From: Rhizobiaceae bacterium
Lineage (GTDB): Bacteria > Pseudomonadota > Alphaproteobacteria > Rhizobiales > Rhizobiaceae
DNA: 64,000 bases
Direction of reading: 5' to 3'
NCBI GenBank assembly: GCA_019635775.1
Contig: JAHBYU010000004.1
Span: forward strand, 1 to 64,000
The notes beneath the pieces are model-generated. The model was not told the origin of the DNA. It worked only from the letters and a program-made list of their open reading frames with translations, and ran no database searches. The position numbers and the translations under genes were made by a program. Position 1 is the first letter of the stretch; each line of letters starts with the position of its first letter. Below, piece by piece: positions 1 to 8,946 of this stretch.

Positions 1-44
1 ACAGGGAAAGGCGTGGATGAATTTCCACGAACTTTTCTGAAACG

Positions 45-279
45 CCCTCCCTTCGCCCCTGAGGTAGACGTTGGATCGGTGCGTGAGCGCGGAGACGGTT
101 GAGGGGTAGGCCTCAAGCCGGAACACCCCTCATCCGACTTCGCTTCGCTCAGCCACTCGCCCGGCCGGGTCCCCGCTGCTTCGCAGCGTCCCGGCGTTCG
201 CTGGCCTTTGGTCATGCCACCGGCATGACCAATTCGCGGAGCGAACCGGCTGCTCACCCCTCAAGGGGAGAAGGGAGGG
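45..279. repeat. Inverted-repeat-bounded intergenic element (MITE/RIME-like)
   Basis: The two ends, 45-64 and 259-279, are imperfect inverted copies of about 20 bases, differing by one insertion and one mismatch. Inside lies a perfect 11-bp stem with a 3-base loop (208-218 against 222-232), enclosed by a second 7-bp pair (196-202 with 240-246). A further 8-bp pair joins 100-107 and 125-132. No coding signal is convincing here. The nested palindromes and the CACCCCTCA...AGGGGAGAAGG flavour resemble dispersed intergenic repeats of rhizobia, which is family knowledge; mobility is inference. Confidence 0.55.
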
Positions 280-324
280 TGACCGCTCTGGACCTTCAGC
301 GCTGCCGAAAGGTCACGGCATGGA

Positions 325-423
325 TCATCGGGTCAAGCCCGACGATGACGAAGCAAGGAAGGAACAGACAGGCAAAGCCCCAAAACCCGGTGGTTCGACA
401 GGCTCACCATGAGGGGTTTTGGG
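325..423. repeat. Two further palindromic intergenic repeats
   Basis: A CGGG/CCCG hairpin with loop TCAAG lies at 329-341. A 10-bp inverted repeat (CCCAAAACCC at 379-388 with GGGTTTTGGG at 414-423) encloses a GTTCGACAGGCTCACCATGA-type sequence. Both types are commonly dispersed between genes in alphaproteobacteria. The rest of 1-564 shows no gene I can support. Confidence 0.45.
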
Positions 424-564
424 AGGCCCCCATCATGAGGGTCTTGGAGCGGCGCCCTTGTCAGGGGCTTCGCATGTGCCGTTCTGTGAATCCTGACGAG
501 ACGTGGCTGGATCGGATGCTTAGTGCCGGAACGGGCGTGCGACCTTGCCCGCCCTGATCCGTTC

Positions 565-1251
565 TTATCCCACAACCACGGGCGTCTTGCCGTTGACGCG
601 ATTGTAGAGGTCGATGACGTCCTGGTTGATCATGCGCACGCAGCCGGACGACATGGCCTGACCGATGGTCCACCATTCCGGCGAGCCGTGGATGCGATAG
701 CCGGTGTCCTGGCCGTCGCGGAAAATGTAAAGGGCGCGTGCGCCCAGCGGATTCTTGAGGCCGCCTGGCTGGCCGCCGCGCCACTTTTCCAGCTCCGGCT
801 GGCGCTGGATCATTTCCGGCGGAGGGGTCCAGGTCGGCCACTTCTTGCCGTACTGGATGTTCGCCCGACCGTTCCAGCGGAAACCGTCGCGGCCGATACC
901 CACTCCATAGCGCAGAGCGTCGCCGCCCGGCTGCACATAATACAGGAAACGTTCCTGCAGCCTGACCACGATGGTGCCGGGCGGTTCGCCGGTCGGGTCA
1001 ACGACCACCTGGCGCCGCCATTTCGGATCGAGCTTCTGGTATGGGATTTCCGGCAGCGTGAATCCGTCATCGGTGAAGGAGGCATACATCACATCGGGTG
1101 AGGTGACGTTGCGATCGACGCTGATCTTGGGGCGGATCGAGCCGGTCGACATATCGTCAAGCTGAAGCGCAGGCATTTCCGTCGTACTGCATCCGGCGCC
1201 TGCAAGGATGGCCGTTGAGCCGATGCAGAGCAGAGCCGAACGGCGCGACAT
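565..1251 (-). CDS. L,D-transpeptidase (YkuD/ErfK family), lipoprotein-like
   Basis: This 228-residue protein has a YkuD catalytic domain. Such enzymes make 3-3 crosslinks in peptidoglycan or attach lipoproteins to it in the periplasm. The signature is visible near the C terminus: His188 in HGSPEWW, then SSGCVRM with catalytic Cys204 and Arg206. The second residue of the usual SHGC motif is Ser rather than His. The N terminus MSRRSALL followed by a hydrophobic stretch and LAGAGC (Cys21) reads as a lipoprotein signal peptide, with RR hinting at Tat export. The frame stays open further upstream, but that extension has no family resemblance, so the start at 1251 is preferred. It is transcribed alone, away from its neighbours. 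Confidence 0.88.
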   Translation of the reverse strand: MSRRSALLCIGSTAILAGAGCSTTEMPALQLDDMSTGSIRPKISVDRNVTSPDVMYASFTDDGFTLPEIPYQKLDPKWRRQVVVDPTGEPPGTIVVRLQERFLYYVQPGGDALRYGVGIGRDGFRWNGRANIQYGKKWPTWTPPPEMIQRQPELEKWRGGQPGGLKNPLGARALYIFRDGQDTGYRIHGSPEWWTIGQAMSSGCVRMINQDVIDLYNRVNGKTPVVVG

Positions 1252-1560
1252 AATCTCGGGGTAAACCTGCCCGACGGATGCCGGGGACACCGTCGCGCTG
1301 ATGGTCTGATCTTCGGACAGGAACGCTTCTGACACTGGGACGCTTCCACACAAACACACTTCGGCACAGCGCCGTAGCTTCCCGTATTTTAGCGATTCAT
1401 GGTTGACGAAAAGTGAAAGCCTTGAGGCGCAAGGCGTTGCCGCAAAAGTGGTGGCCTCAAGCCATGCGCTCCGCGGAATGTGGCACAGAAAGACCTCCGG
1501 GCCGTCACAATCTTTCCCGAAACGGCTGGCTAGTTTCGCCCTCGAACGTAAGAGGGAAAC
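1252..1560. other. 309-bp intergenic region upstream of the L,D-transpeptidase
   Basis: This divergent promoter region lies between the transpeptidase and a small ORF. I see a GANTC methylation site at 1394-1398 within an AT-richer patch (about 1385-1415), which probably contains the transpeptidase promoter. A 7-bp inverted repeat joins TTGAGGC at 1422-1428 with GCCTCAA at 1454-1460. No gene is convincing inside it. Confidence 0.35.
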
Positions 1561-1683
1561 ATGAGCCACAATCTGAAGACCGACCTTGCGCTGTTTGCCG
1601 CGGCCTTCGTTTCCGCGGCGATGGTTCTCGGTGCAGATACGAGTTTTGCCCAGATGCTCGGTGTGATCATCGGGGCCCACTGA
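1561..1683 (+). CDS. Small hydrophobic protein, 40 aa, unknown
   Basis: An ATG at 1561 follows a purine-rich AAGAGGGAAA stretch at good distance and opens 40 codons ending in TGA. The product starts MSHNLKTD and continues with an Ala/Val/Phe-rich segment ending near SFAQ, so it could be a secreted or membrane-anchored micropeptide. I recognise no family. The support is the ribosome binding site, the plausible signal/membrane segment and its position in an otherwise empty gap; it may still be chance. Confidence 0.4.
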   Translation: MSHNLKTDLALFAAAFVSAAMVLGADTSFAQMLGVIIGAH

Positions 1684-1757
1684 GGCCGCCAAACGGGCTT
1701 GCCCGAAGCCGTCTTTCCGTTCCTAATCCCGGCTGACATTCTTCGCGGAGAAGAGAA

Positions 1758-2504
1758 TTGCAGCCGACGCCAATATCAGCAGGCATGTCATGGTTCTCCC
1801 GGACCCGACCAGATTCATTTCTGGGCGCGAACCTCAGCGCATTTACCGAACCGTTCCTCAACGACTACTTCAGGGCGAATTTCTATCACCTGAAAGGCCG
1901 GGATCTCGACCTCGTCGTTGACGCGGGCATGGGGCTGGCGCCGATTTCGCCGTTGCTCGACCTGACGCCGGGCAAGCCGGTGCTGGCAGTCGCAACGCAC
2001 ATCCATGCCGACCATGTCGGCTCGCTGTTCGAGTTCACGGATCGTGCCGGGCCGAAATGGGAGGCGGAAGCTTTCGCCAGCATGGACGACCATTGGACAT
2101 TCGCCGACGAATTCCGCGACCTCGATGAACCAGTGTCGCGGCTGCCGCACACGCGCTGGAAGGCGCAGGACTACCGCATCGAACCCGCGCCGCTGACACG
2201 CATCCTGGACGCGGGCGACACCATCGAGCTTGGCGACCGAAGCTTTACGGTGCTTCACCTGCCAGGGCATTCCTTCGGCTGCATCGGCCTCCATGACGAG
2301 AAGGACGGGGTGCTGTTTTCCGGCGATGCGATCTATGACGACACGCTGATCGACGACATGTGGTGCTCCGACCGAGAACAGTATCGCGAGACCATGCGCC
2401 GGCTGATCGACCTGCCTGTCCGCATCGTCTTTGGCGGCCACGGCCAGCCGTTCGGCCAAGCTCGGATGAAAGAGATCGCGCAGGCCTATCTGGATCGATC
2501 CTGA
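1758..2504 (+). CDS. MBL-fold metallo-hydrolase
   Basis: The product is a metallo-beta-lactamase-fold hydrolase of about 248 residues. The zinc motif HIHADH is at residues 81-86 (H81, H83, D85, H86). It is followed by LPGHSFG with a metal His and SGDAIYDD with a bridging Asp, and GGHGQP near the C terminus supplies the last His. The metal set therefore looks complete. The start is probably TTG at 1758, because GGAG lies seven bases upstream of it; ATG at 1785 has a poorer site. Substrate is unknown: the superfamily includes thioesterases, glyoxalase II-like enzymes and lactonases. The LysE-type exporter starts 69 bases downstream on the same strand. Confidence 0.85.
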   Translation: MQPTPISAGMSWFSRTRPDSFLGANLSAFTEPFLNDYFRANFYHLKGRDLDLVVDAGMGLAPISPLLDLTPGKPVLAVATHIHADHVGSLFEFTDRAGPKWEAEAFASMDDHWTFADEFRDLDEPVSRLPHTRWKAQDYRIEPAPLTRILDAGDTIELGDRSFTVLHLPGHSFGCIGLHDEKDGVLFSGDAIYDDTLIDDMWCSDREQYRETMRRLIDLPVRIVFGGHGQPFGQARMKEIAQAYLDRS

Positions 2505-2573
2505 GTTCGCCCGAGGGGCTTTACAAAAGGCGCGCGTCGGCGATTTATCCTCGTCGAACAGGAGTATCCGAAC

Positions 2574-3197
2574 ATGACTTTCGAAACCTGGCTGGCGTTC
2601 GTCGCAGCGTCCTCGATCCTGCTGGTGATTCCGGGGCCGACCATCCTGCTGGTGGTTTCCTATGCGCTGGGGCAGGGGTGGCGAACCGCGCTGCCCATGT
2701 CGGTCGGCGTGGCGCTCGGCGATTTCACCGCGATGACGCTTTCCATGCTGGGCATCGGAGCGTTGCTTGCGGCCTCCGCGACGGTCTTCACGATCCTGAA
2801 GTGGATAGGCGCTGCCTATCTGATCTATCTCGGCGTAAAGCTTTTCCGCGCCGGGGGGACGCTGAGCGCCGAGCCGCGCACGGATGCGGTTTCGTCGGCC
2901 AGGATGATGGCCCATGCCTGGCTGGTGACGGCGCTCAACCCCAAGAGCATCACCTTCTTCGTGGCGTTCCTGCCGCAGTTCCTAAACCGCCACGGCGACT
3001 TCTGGACCCAGATGCTGATCTTCGAGGCGACGTTCCTCGTTCTGGCCTTCGCGAATGCGTTCGGCTATGCTCTTGTTGCCGCCCGTGCGAGGGACCTTGT
3101 CCGCAATCCGCGTGCGATACGCATCTTCAACCGCACCGGCGGTTCGCTCCTCGTGGGCGCAGGCGTGGCGACCGTGGCGATGCGTTCGGGAAGCTGA
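2574..3197 (+). CDS. LysE/RhtB family amino-acid exporter
   Basis: This 207-residue inner-membrane protein has the LysE family layout: hydrophobic helices from the N terminus and the hallmark IPGPTILLVVS near residue 20, followed by GWRTALPMSVGVALGD. About six transmembrane segments are visible. Relatives export amino acids (lysine, homoserine, threonine) or similar solutes using the proton gradient; the substrate here cannot be read from sequence. It lies between the MBL hydrolase and the TPR protein on the same strand with short gaps and could share a transcript with both. Confidence 0.9.
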   Translation: MTFETWLAFVAASSILLVIPGPTILLVVSYALGQGWRTALPMSVGVALGDFTAMTLSMLGIGALLAASATVFTILKWIGAAYLIYLGVKLFRAGGTLSAEPRTDAVSSARMMAHAWLVTALNPKSITFFVAFLPQFLNRHGDFWTQMLIFEATFLVLAFANAFGYALVAARARDLVRNPRAIRIFNRTGGSLLVGAGVATVAMRSGS

Positions 3198-3243
3198 ACT
3201 CGGGAAGCCTGTTTGGGCAAACGGGCGGAACTCGGAGGCATTG

Positions 3244-4569
3244 ATGACAGTCAGGGACAGTCTCGGCCTCTCGCTTTCCGGCGCCGATGTCGGCAGCGCC
3301 GCGCATTATGCGAAGGCCCTGCACCAGTTGCAGTGCTATGTCGGCGACCCGGTCGGCTCGGTTGACGCGGCGATTGCGCACAATCCCGATTTCGTGATGG
3401 CGCATGTGCTGAAAGGCTACCTCTTCGGCCTGTCCACGGACGGCGGGGCGCAGCCCGTGACGCGCGCCTGTTACGAGGCTGCAAGGGATCTGCCGGCAAC
3501 GTCGCGCGAGCAGGCGCATGTCGCGGCGCTCGGCCATCTCGCCGAAGGACGCTGGCACGAGGCCGGCCGGGTTCTGGAAGACCTGACGATCGAGGAACCG
3601 CGCGATGCGCTCGGCCTGCTCGCCGGCCACCAGATCGATTTCTTCACCGGCAATTCGCGGATGCTGCGCGATCGTATAGCCCGCGCCATGCCCGCATGGT
3701 CGGACGGCATGTCGGGATACCATTCCGTTTTGGGGATGCAGGCCTTCGGACTGGAAGAGATGGGCGACTATGCGCGCGCCGAAGGGTTCGGCAAACGCGC
3801 CGTCGAGCTTGAGCCGCGCGACGGCTGGGGCCAGCACGCAGTCGCCCATGTGCTGGAGATGCAGTGCCGGCAGCGGGACGGCATCGTGTGGATGCGGCAC
3901 AACACGGACGACTGGGCCGGGGACAGCTTCCTCCAGGTGCACAACTGGTGGCATCTCGCGCTGTTCCATTACGATCTCGGCGAGATCGACGAGGCGCTGG
4001 CGCTGTTCGACGCGCCGATCTATGGCAGCCCCTCGACCCTGGCGCTGAACATGCTGGACGCCTCGGCGCTGCTGTGGCGGTTGCATCTTCGCGGTGTGGA
4101 TGTCGGCGATCGCTGGACGGCGCTTGCCGCCAACTGGGCGGACAAGGCAACGGACGGCAACTACGCCTTCAACGACATGCATGCGATGATGGCCTTCGTG
4201 GGCGCAGGCCTCGGCGAAGCTGCCAGACGGCTTCTTGAGGCGCAGGAGCATGCCATGGCGGGCTCCGATGACAATGCAGGCTTTACGCGCGATGTCGGCC
4301 GCCCCGTGACCGTCGCGATCAAGGCCTTCGGCGAGGGCGACTATGCACGAACCGTCGAGTTGCTGCGGCCGATCCGGGGCATCGCGCAACGCTTCGGCGG
4401 CAGTCACGCACAACGCGACGTGATCGACCTGACGCTCATCGAGGCGGCGTTTCGGGCGGGCAACGCGCATCTGGCAATGGCGCTGTCGGCGGAACGCATG
4501 GCGGCGCGGCCCGACAGCCCGTTGTCGCAGCTTTTCATGCGACGGGCGTCCGCGCTGGGCCGCGCCTAG
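3244..4569 (+). CDS. Tetratricopeptide repeat protein, TTC38-like
   Basis: A 441-residue helical-repeat protein resembling the TTC38 family, which is long, soluble and of unknown biochemical role. TPR-like helices are seen throughout, for example around GDYARAEGFGKRAVELEPRD, with the family-typical WGQHAVAHVLEM and HNWWHLALFHYDLGE segments in the middle. No signal peptide is present. The ATG at 3244 is preceded by GGAGG, and the open frame further upstream is only readthrough. It starts 46 bases after the LysE-type gene. Confidence 0.82.
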   Translation: MTVRDSLGLSLSGADVGSAAHYAKALHQLQCYVGDPVGSVDAAIAHNPDFVMAHVLKGYLFGLSTDGGAQPVTRACYEAARDLPATSREQAHVAALGHLAEGRWHEAGRVLEDLTIEEPRDALGLLAGHQIDFFTGNSRMLRDRIARAMPAWSDGMSGYHSVLGMQAFGLEEMGDYARAEGFGKRAVELEPRDGWGQHAVAHVLEMQCRQRDGIVWMRHNTDDWAGDSFLQVHNWWHLALFHYDLGEIDEALALFDAPIYGSPSTLALNMLDASALLWRLHLRGVDVGDRWTALAANWADKATDGNYAFNDMHAMMAFVGAGLGEAARRLLEAQEHAMAGSDDNAGFTRDVGRPVTVAIKAFGEGDYARTVELLRPIRGIAQRFGGSHAQRDVIDLTLIEAAFRAGNAHLAMALSAERMAARPDSPLSQLFMRRASALGRA

Positions 4570-4592
4570 GATCCCGGGCCGTACTTTTCAGC

Positions 4593-4620
4593 CTATTTTT
4601 TGCGAAACGCGAAAAAATAG
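4593..4620. promoter_or_regulatory. Imperfect palindrome upstream of xylB
   Basis: CTATTTTTTGCG and CGCGAAAAAATAG face each other around AAA, with one unpaired G. It lies 24 bases after the TPR gene and about 120 bases before xylB. It could act as a terminator for the upstream gene or as an operator for the xylose operon; the sequence alone does not decide. Confidence 0.4.
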
Positions 4621-4710
4621 CGGCGCGCCTGTTGCGCGCGGGGCGTTTTTGCGCTGTAGGATTCACGCAGAGCAAAGAAGCGCCCGGAAAGTGGCGCGAA
4701 CAATAGCGGT

Positions 4711-4724
4711 CGGTAAAAATACCG
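4711..4724. promoter_or_regulatory. Palindrome next to the xylB ribosome binding site
   Basis: CGGTA-AAAA-TACCG is a perfect 5-bp inverted repeat just upstream of the GGAGGAGG ribosome binding site of xylB. It is placed where a repressor or an RNA hairpin could influence expression of the xyl operon. The role is inference. Confidence 0.35.
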
Positions 4725-4740
4725 GCCCCGGAGGAGGCCC

Positions 4741-6192
4741 ATGTATCTCGGCATCGATCTCGGTACGTCGAGCGTCAAGACCCTGCTCATCGGCTCCAGC
4801 CAGGAGATCGTCGGCTCGACCTCAGCGCCAGTCGCGCTGTCGCGCCCGCATGCCGGCTGGTCCGAGCAGGACCCGGCCGACTGGATCGCGGCGACGGAAA
4901 AGGCGCTCGCCGAACTGAAGGCAACGCACGGCGCTGAACTGGCTGCGGTCAAGGGTATCGGCCTTTCGGGCCACATGCATGGAGCGACGCTGCTCGACGC
5001 AGCCGACAGGGTGCTGCGGCCCTGCATCATGTGGAACGACACCAGGAGCCACGCCGAAGCCGGCTCGCTGGACGCCGATCCGCGCTTTCGCAAGATCACC
5101 GGCAACATCGTGTTTCCCGGCTTCACCGCGCCCAAGCTTGCGTGGGTGAAGAACAACGAGCCGGATATCTTCGCGAAGGTCGCCATGGTGCTCTTGCCGA
5201 AGGACTATCTTAGGCTCTGGCTGACCGGCGAGCACATGTCGGAAATGTCGGACTCGGCCGGGACGTCGTGGCTCGATGTGGCAGAGCGCCGCTGGTCGGG
5301 TGAACTGCTGGCCGCGACCGACCTCGCGGAAAGGCAGATGCCGGCACTCGTCGAAGGGACAGACCCTGCCGGAAGCCTGCGCGCGGAGCTGGCGTCCAAA
5401 TGGGGCATGAAGGCAGGCATTCCGGTCGCCGGCGGCGCGGGCGACAACGCCGCGTCGGCCTGCGGCATGGGCACGGTCAAGCCCGGGCAGGCCTTCGCCT
5501 CGCTCGGAACGTCTGGCGTGCTGTTTGCGGCGAACGGCTCCTATCTGCCCAACCCGGAAAGCGCGGTGCACACCTTCTGTCATGCGCTGCCCGGCGCATG
5601 GCACCAGATGGGCGTCATCCTGTCGGCGACGGATTCGCTGAACTGGCTTTCGGGCGTGACCGGAAAAAGCGCGGGCGAGTTGACATCCGAGCTGGGCGAT
5701 GCGCTGAAGGCGCCGACCGGCGTCACCTTCCTGCCTTATCTCTCGGGCGAGCGCACGCCGCACAACGACGCAGCGATCCGCGGCTCCTTTACCGGCCTTG
5801 ACCATGAATCGGGCAGGGCTGCCCTGACGCAGGCCGTGCTCGAAGGCGTCGCCTTCGCTTTCCGCGACAGCCTCGAAGCGCTGCGCGCCGCAGGCACAGG
5901 GCTTTCGCGGGTGACCGCAATCGGCGGCGGCTCGCGCTCGCGCTACTGGCTGAAGGCGATGGCGACGGCGCTGGACATGCCGGTGGATATTCCGGCAGAT
6001 GGCGATTTCGGCGCAGCCTTCGGCGCCGCGCGGCTCGGTCTCATCGCCGCCGAGAAGGCAGACCCCTTTGCGGTCTGTGCCGCACCCGCTACCGAAGCCA
6101 CGGTCGAGCCGGACGCCGCGCTCGTCGATGCATTTTCCGAAGCCTACCAGCGCTACCGCGCTCTCTATCCTGCCATCAGAGGAGTATCGTGA
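4741..6192 (+). CDS. xylB: Xylulokinase
   Basis: A 483-residue FGGY-family sugar kinase that phosphorylates D-xylulose to xylulose 5-phosphate with ATP in the cytoplasm. The first ATPase-fold motif DLGTSSVK is at residues 6-13. GLSGHMHG with catalytic-region residues and WNDTR follow, as in XylB. The second-half phosphate/adenosine motifs are SLGTSGV and [10 protein letters not shown] strong GGAGGAGG site fixes ATG 4741. Its stop overlaps the xylA start by one base, so the two are translationally coupled. No xylose transporter or xyl-specific regulator is adjacent in the window. Confidence 0.96.
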   Translation: MYLGIDLGTSSVKTLLIGSSQEIVGSTSAPVALSRPHAGWSEQDPADWIAATEKALAELKATHGAELAAVKGIGLSGHMHGATLLDAADRVLRPCIMWNDTRSHAEAGSLDADPRFRKITGNIVFPGFTAPKLAWVKNNEPDIFAKVAMVLLPKDYLRLWLTGEHMSEMSDSAGTSWLDVAERRWSGELLAATDLAERQMPALVEGTDPAGSLRAELASKWGMKAGIPVAGGAGDNAASACGMGTVKPGQAFASLGTSGVLFAANGSYLPNPESAVHTFCHALPGAWHQMGVILSATDSLNWLSGVTGKSAGELTSELGDALKAPTGVTFLPYLSGERTPHNDAAIRGSFTGLDHESGRAALTQAVLEGVAFAFRDSLEALRAAGTGLSRVTAIGGGSRSRYWLKAMATALDMPVDIPADGDFGAAFGAARLGLIAAEKADPFAVCAAPATEATVEPDAALVDAFSEAYQRYRALYPAIRGVS

Positions 6193-7502
6193 TGCCCACC
6201 GGCTTTTTCGGCGACGTCAAGAAGGTCAAGTATGAGGGACCGGACAGCGACAATCCGCTGGCCTACCGCTTCTACAACAAGGACGAGGTCGTCGCGGGCA
6301 AGCGGATGGAAGACCATCTGCGCTTCGCCATCGCATACTGGCATTCCTTTGCCTGGGAGGGCGGAGACCCCTTCGGCGGACGTACCTTCGAGCGTCCGTG
6401 GTTCAACGATACGATGGAGGGCGCAAAGCTGAAGGCCGACGTTGCCTTCGAGATGTTCTCCCTGCTCGGCGTTCCCTATTACTGCTTCCACGACGCCGAT
6501 GTGCGTCCGGAGGGCAAGACGTTTTCCGAAAGCGCGGGCCGCCTGGACGAAATCGCCGACATCTTCGCCAAGAAGCAGAAGCAGACCGGCATCAAGCTTC
6601 TGTGGGGCACGGCCAACCTGTTTTCGAACCGCCGCTTCATGGGCGGGGCCGCCACCAACCCCGATCCGGATGTGTTTGCCTATGCCGCGGCGACGGTCAA
6701 GAAATGCATCGACGTCACCAAGAAGCTCGGCGGCGAGAACTACGTGCTGTGGGGCGGGCGCGAGGGCTATGAGACGCTGCTCAACACGGACCTGAAGCGC
6801 GAACGGGACCAGGCCGGACGGTTCCTTTCGCTGGTGGTCGACTACAAGAAGAAGATCGGGTTCAAGGGTACGATCCTGATCGAGCCGAAACCGCAGGAAC
6901 CGACCAAGCACCAGTACGATTACGATGTCGCGACCGTTTACGGCTTCCTCAAGGATTTCGGGCTTGAGAAGGAGGTCAAGGTCAATATCGAGCAAGGCCA
7001 CGCGATCCTCGCCGGCCACTCGTTCGAGCATGAACTGGCGCTTGCTTCCTCGCTCGGCATATTCGGGTCGATCGACATGAACCGCAACGACTACCAGTCG
7101 GGCTGGGATACGGACCAGTTCCCCAACAATGTGCCGGAGATGGCGCTTGCCTATTACTACGTGTTGCAGGCCGGCGGCTTCAAGACGGGCGGCACCAACT
7201 TCGACGCCAAGATCCGCCGCCAGTCGATCGACCCGCAGGACCTTCTCATCGGCCATATCGGAGCGATGGATTGCTGCGCGCGTGGCCTGAAGGCGGCAGC
7301 GAGAATGGTCGAGGACAAGGCGCTGTCGGGTCCGCTGGAGGAGCGCTACGCCGGCTGGAAATCCGCCGAGGCGCGCGCGATGTTGTCGGGCAAGCGTTCG
7401 CTGGAGGACATCGCAGAGCGCGTCGTCGCCAAGAAGATCGAGCCGCAGCCGCGTTCCGGCAGGCAGGAATACCTGGAAAACATCGTCAATCGTTACGTCT
7501 GA
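6192..7502 (+). CDS. xylA: Xylose isomerase
   Basis: This 436-residue enzyme interconverts D-xylose and D-xylulose, the first step of the isomerase pathway. The active-site segment CFHDAD places His100 and Asp103 as in the long (class II) isomerases. Metal-binding [15 protein letters not shown] follows, and HSFEHEL and [18 protein letters not shown] are conserved near the C terminus. The ATG at 6192 overlaps the xylB stop (TGATG); GTG at 6189 is an alternative. XylB then acts on its product, so the two-gene operon gives xylulose 5-phosphate for the pentose phosphate pathway. Confidence 0.97.
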   Translation: MPTGFFGDVKKVKYEGPDSDNPLAYRFYNKDEVVAGKRMEDHLRFAIAYWHSFAWEGGDPFGGRTFERPWFNDTMEGAKLKADVAFEMFSLLGVPYYCFHDADVRPEGKTFSESAGRLDEIADIFAKKQKQTGIKLLWGTANLFSNRRFMGGAATNPDPDVFAYAAATVKKCIDVTKKLGGENYVLWGGREGYETLLNTDLKRERDQAGRFLSLVVDYKKKIGFKGTILIEPKPQEPTKHQYDYDVATVYGFLKDFGLEKEVKVNIEQGHAILAGHSFEHELALASSLGIFGSIDMNRNDYQSGWDTDQFPNNVPEMALAYYYVLQAGGFKTGGTNFDAKIRRQSIDPQDLLIGHIGAMDCCARGLKAAARMVEDKALSGPLEERYAGWKSAEARAMLSGKRSLEDIAERVVAKKIEPQPRSGRQEYLENIVNRYV

Positions 7503-7555
7503 CGGAGAGCATCCCATCCGGCAAGGCCGGCCATGGGGAAAATCGTTCCAGAGCA

Positions 7556-7581
7556 GCCGCATCCTTCGCAAAGGGTGCGGC
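7556..7581 (+). terminator. Hairpin downstream of xylA
   Basis: GCCGCATCCTT and AAGGGTGCGGC form an 11-bp stem (one G-T wobble) with a CGCA loop. It lies 53 bases after the xylA stop and is followed by a short T-containing stretch. It is plausible as the operon terminator, although the U-run is weak. Confidence 0.45.
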
Positions 7582-7636
7582 CGAATTGTCTTCCATCCGA
7601 CACACGCCTGCCTTCTGACCGTCATGAAGAGCGGGT

Positions 7637-7885
7637 ATGTTCTGTGGCATGGAAACGAAGCGCAAAGCACCACAGGCCGGTTTTGACGCGCAGGTTGGCG
7701 CGTTGCTCGATCGCGTGCATGAATCAGCCTCGATCGTGGACAGCCTGATGGCGATGCCGCTGCCGGGCGAAGGCGACGCGCCCGCCGAATGGGACGCTGC
7801 CGTGGCGCGTCGGCTGGAACGCCGTCTTGTCGAAGCAATGCGCCTGATGCTCTCCAGCGACGAGCAACGGTGCGAAAGCGCCTGA
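7637..7885 (+). CDS. Hypothetical protein, 82 aa
   Basis: A short soluble protein with no family I recognise. It is rich in charged residues, with helical segments such as ARRLERRLVEAMRLML near the C terminus, and has no signal or membrane segment. ATG 7637 has a GAAGAG site five bases upstream; ATG 7649 is an alternative giving 78 residues. It ends four bases before the stop of the convergent regulator gene. That tight fit and helical propensity argue that it is real, but it could be spurious. Confidence 0.5.
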   Translation: MFCGMETKRKAPQAGFDAQVGALLDRVHESASIVDSLMAMPLPGEGDAPAEWDAAVARRLERRLVEAMRLMLSSDEQRCESA

Positions 7886-7889
7886 CATC

Positions 7890-8876
7890 CTAGCCTGCGA
7901 CTTTTCTGAGAGCGGTTGGCGCCTTGCCGAAGGCTCGCGCGAAGGCGCGTGAAAAGGATGAAGCCGAGGAAAATCCCGTCCGCTCCGCGATGTCGGCCAG
8001 GGCGATGCGCGTATCGGTCACAAGCTTGCGTGCTGCTGTCAGCCGCAGGCGCAGGTAGTACGCGCCCGGCGTCTCGCCGATCGAACTGCGAAAAATGCTT
8101 TCAAGCGTACGCGACGTCACACCGGCACGCCTGGCGATTGCCGCTATGGAGAGCGGCTGGTCGATATGGGATTCCATCAACCTGATGGCCTGGGCAAGAC
8201 GGGGATCGTAGCCGTCCAGCCTTCCCAGCGAGACCAGCGGCTGGGCATCGGTGGCGGCGCGCGACTGGTCGTAGATGAAGACGCTGGCTACATCGAGCGC
8301 CACCGCCATTCCAAGGCGCGAGCGGACCAGATGGAGCATCAGGTCGAACGCAGGAGAAGCGCCGCCGCAGGTAAAGACCGGGCCGTCGATGACATAGCGG
8401 TCGGGACGGACATCGGTTTCCGGAAACGCAGCGGAGAAATCCTCCATGTCTTCCCAGTGGGTGGTGGCCGCGCGGCCATCGAGCAACCTGGCCCGGGCGA
8501 CCAGCCATGTGCCGGCCTCGACGCCACCGCAGGCGCGCGCCGAACGCGCGGCCTTGCGCAGTCCCTGAAGGAAGGCCGCGGTGGCGTAACCTTGCGTGCC
8601 GAAGCCGGCGACCACGACAATCATGTCGGTCGGCCGCGCAGGGTCGAACCTGCCGGATACCGCGATCGGCAGGCCGCAGGTGGTTATGGCGGGTTCGCCG
8701 CCTACGGAGACGAGACGGAAATCGAACAGGGTTTCGCCCGCGATGCGGTTGGCGGCGCGAAGGGGGTCGATTGTCGAGGCGACACACATGATGGATGCGC
8801 CGGAGAAGACCAGAACCGTCACATCCAGCCGGGTCCGCTCGACACGAAAGACACTGGGCTTTTCGGTTTTTGCCAT
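7890..8876 (-). CDS. cdhR: GlxA-type transcriptional regulator (DJ-1/PfpI + AraC), likely CdhR
   Basis: A 328-residue regulator. Residues about 15-190 form a DJ-1/PfpI (class I amidotransferase-like) sensing domain. Residues about 215-325 form an AraC-type DNA-binding domain with two helix-turn-helices (SIAAIARRAGVTSRTLES and DIAERTGFSSASSFSRAF). It is divergent from the carnitine-type operon with a 70-base gap. In Pseudomonas the GlxA-type regulator CdhR activates carnitine catabolism genes, so this is probably the local activator responding to carnitine or a derivative. The family call is firm; the ligand is inferred from context. Confidence 0.85.
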   Translation of the reverse strand: MAKTEKPSVFRVERTRLDVTVLVFSGASIMCVASTIDPLRAANRIAGETLFDFRLVSVGGEPAITTCGLPIAVSGRFDPARPTDMIVVVAGFGTQGYATAAFLQGLRKAARSARACGGVEAGTWLVARARLLDGRAATTHWEDMEDFSAAFPETDVRPDRYVIDGPVFTCGGASPAFDLMLHLVRSRLGMAVALDVASVFIYDQSRAATDAQPLVSLGRLDGYDPRLAQAIRLMESHIDQPLSIAAIARRAGVTSRTLESIFRSSIGETPGAYYLRLRLTAARKLVTDTRIALADIAERTGFSSASSFSRAFARAFGKAPTALRKVAG

Positions 8877-8946
8877 ACACGTTTCGTAAAACGGAAAACA
8901 TCAAGCCGCAAGGCGAGTCAAACTTTGTCCATTCAGGGAGAGAACC

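Noticed and set aside
99-557. Open frames of 80-150 codons in both directions over the left-edge repeats
   Set aside because: They run through palindromic repeats, are Arg/Pro-rich without any family likeness and lack ribosome binding sites; GC-rich DNA produces such frames by chance.
1252-1692. N-terminal extension of the L,D-transpeptidase to 375 residues
   Set aside because: The extra 147 residues are low-likeness and would bury the clear lipoprotein signal peptide that begins at 1251.
6165-7838. Long minus-strand frame of 557 codons opposite xylA
   Set aside because: It is the antisense shadow of xylA, whose catalytic motifs and ribosome binding site are certain.
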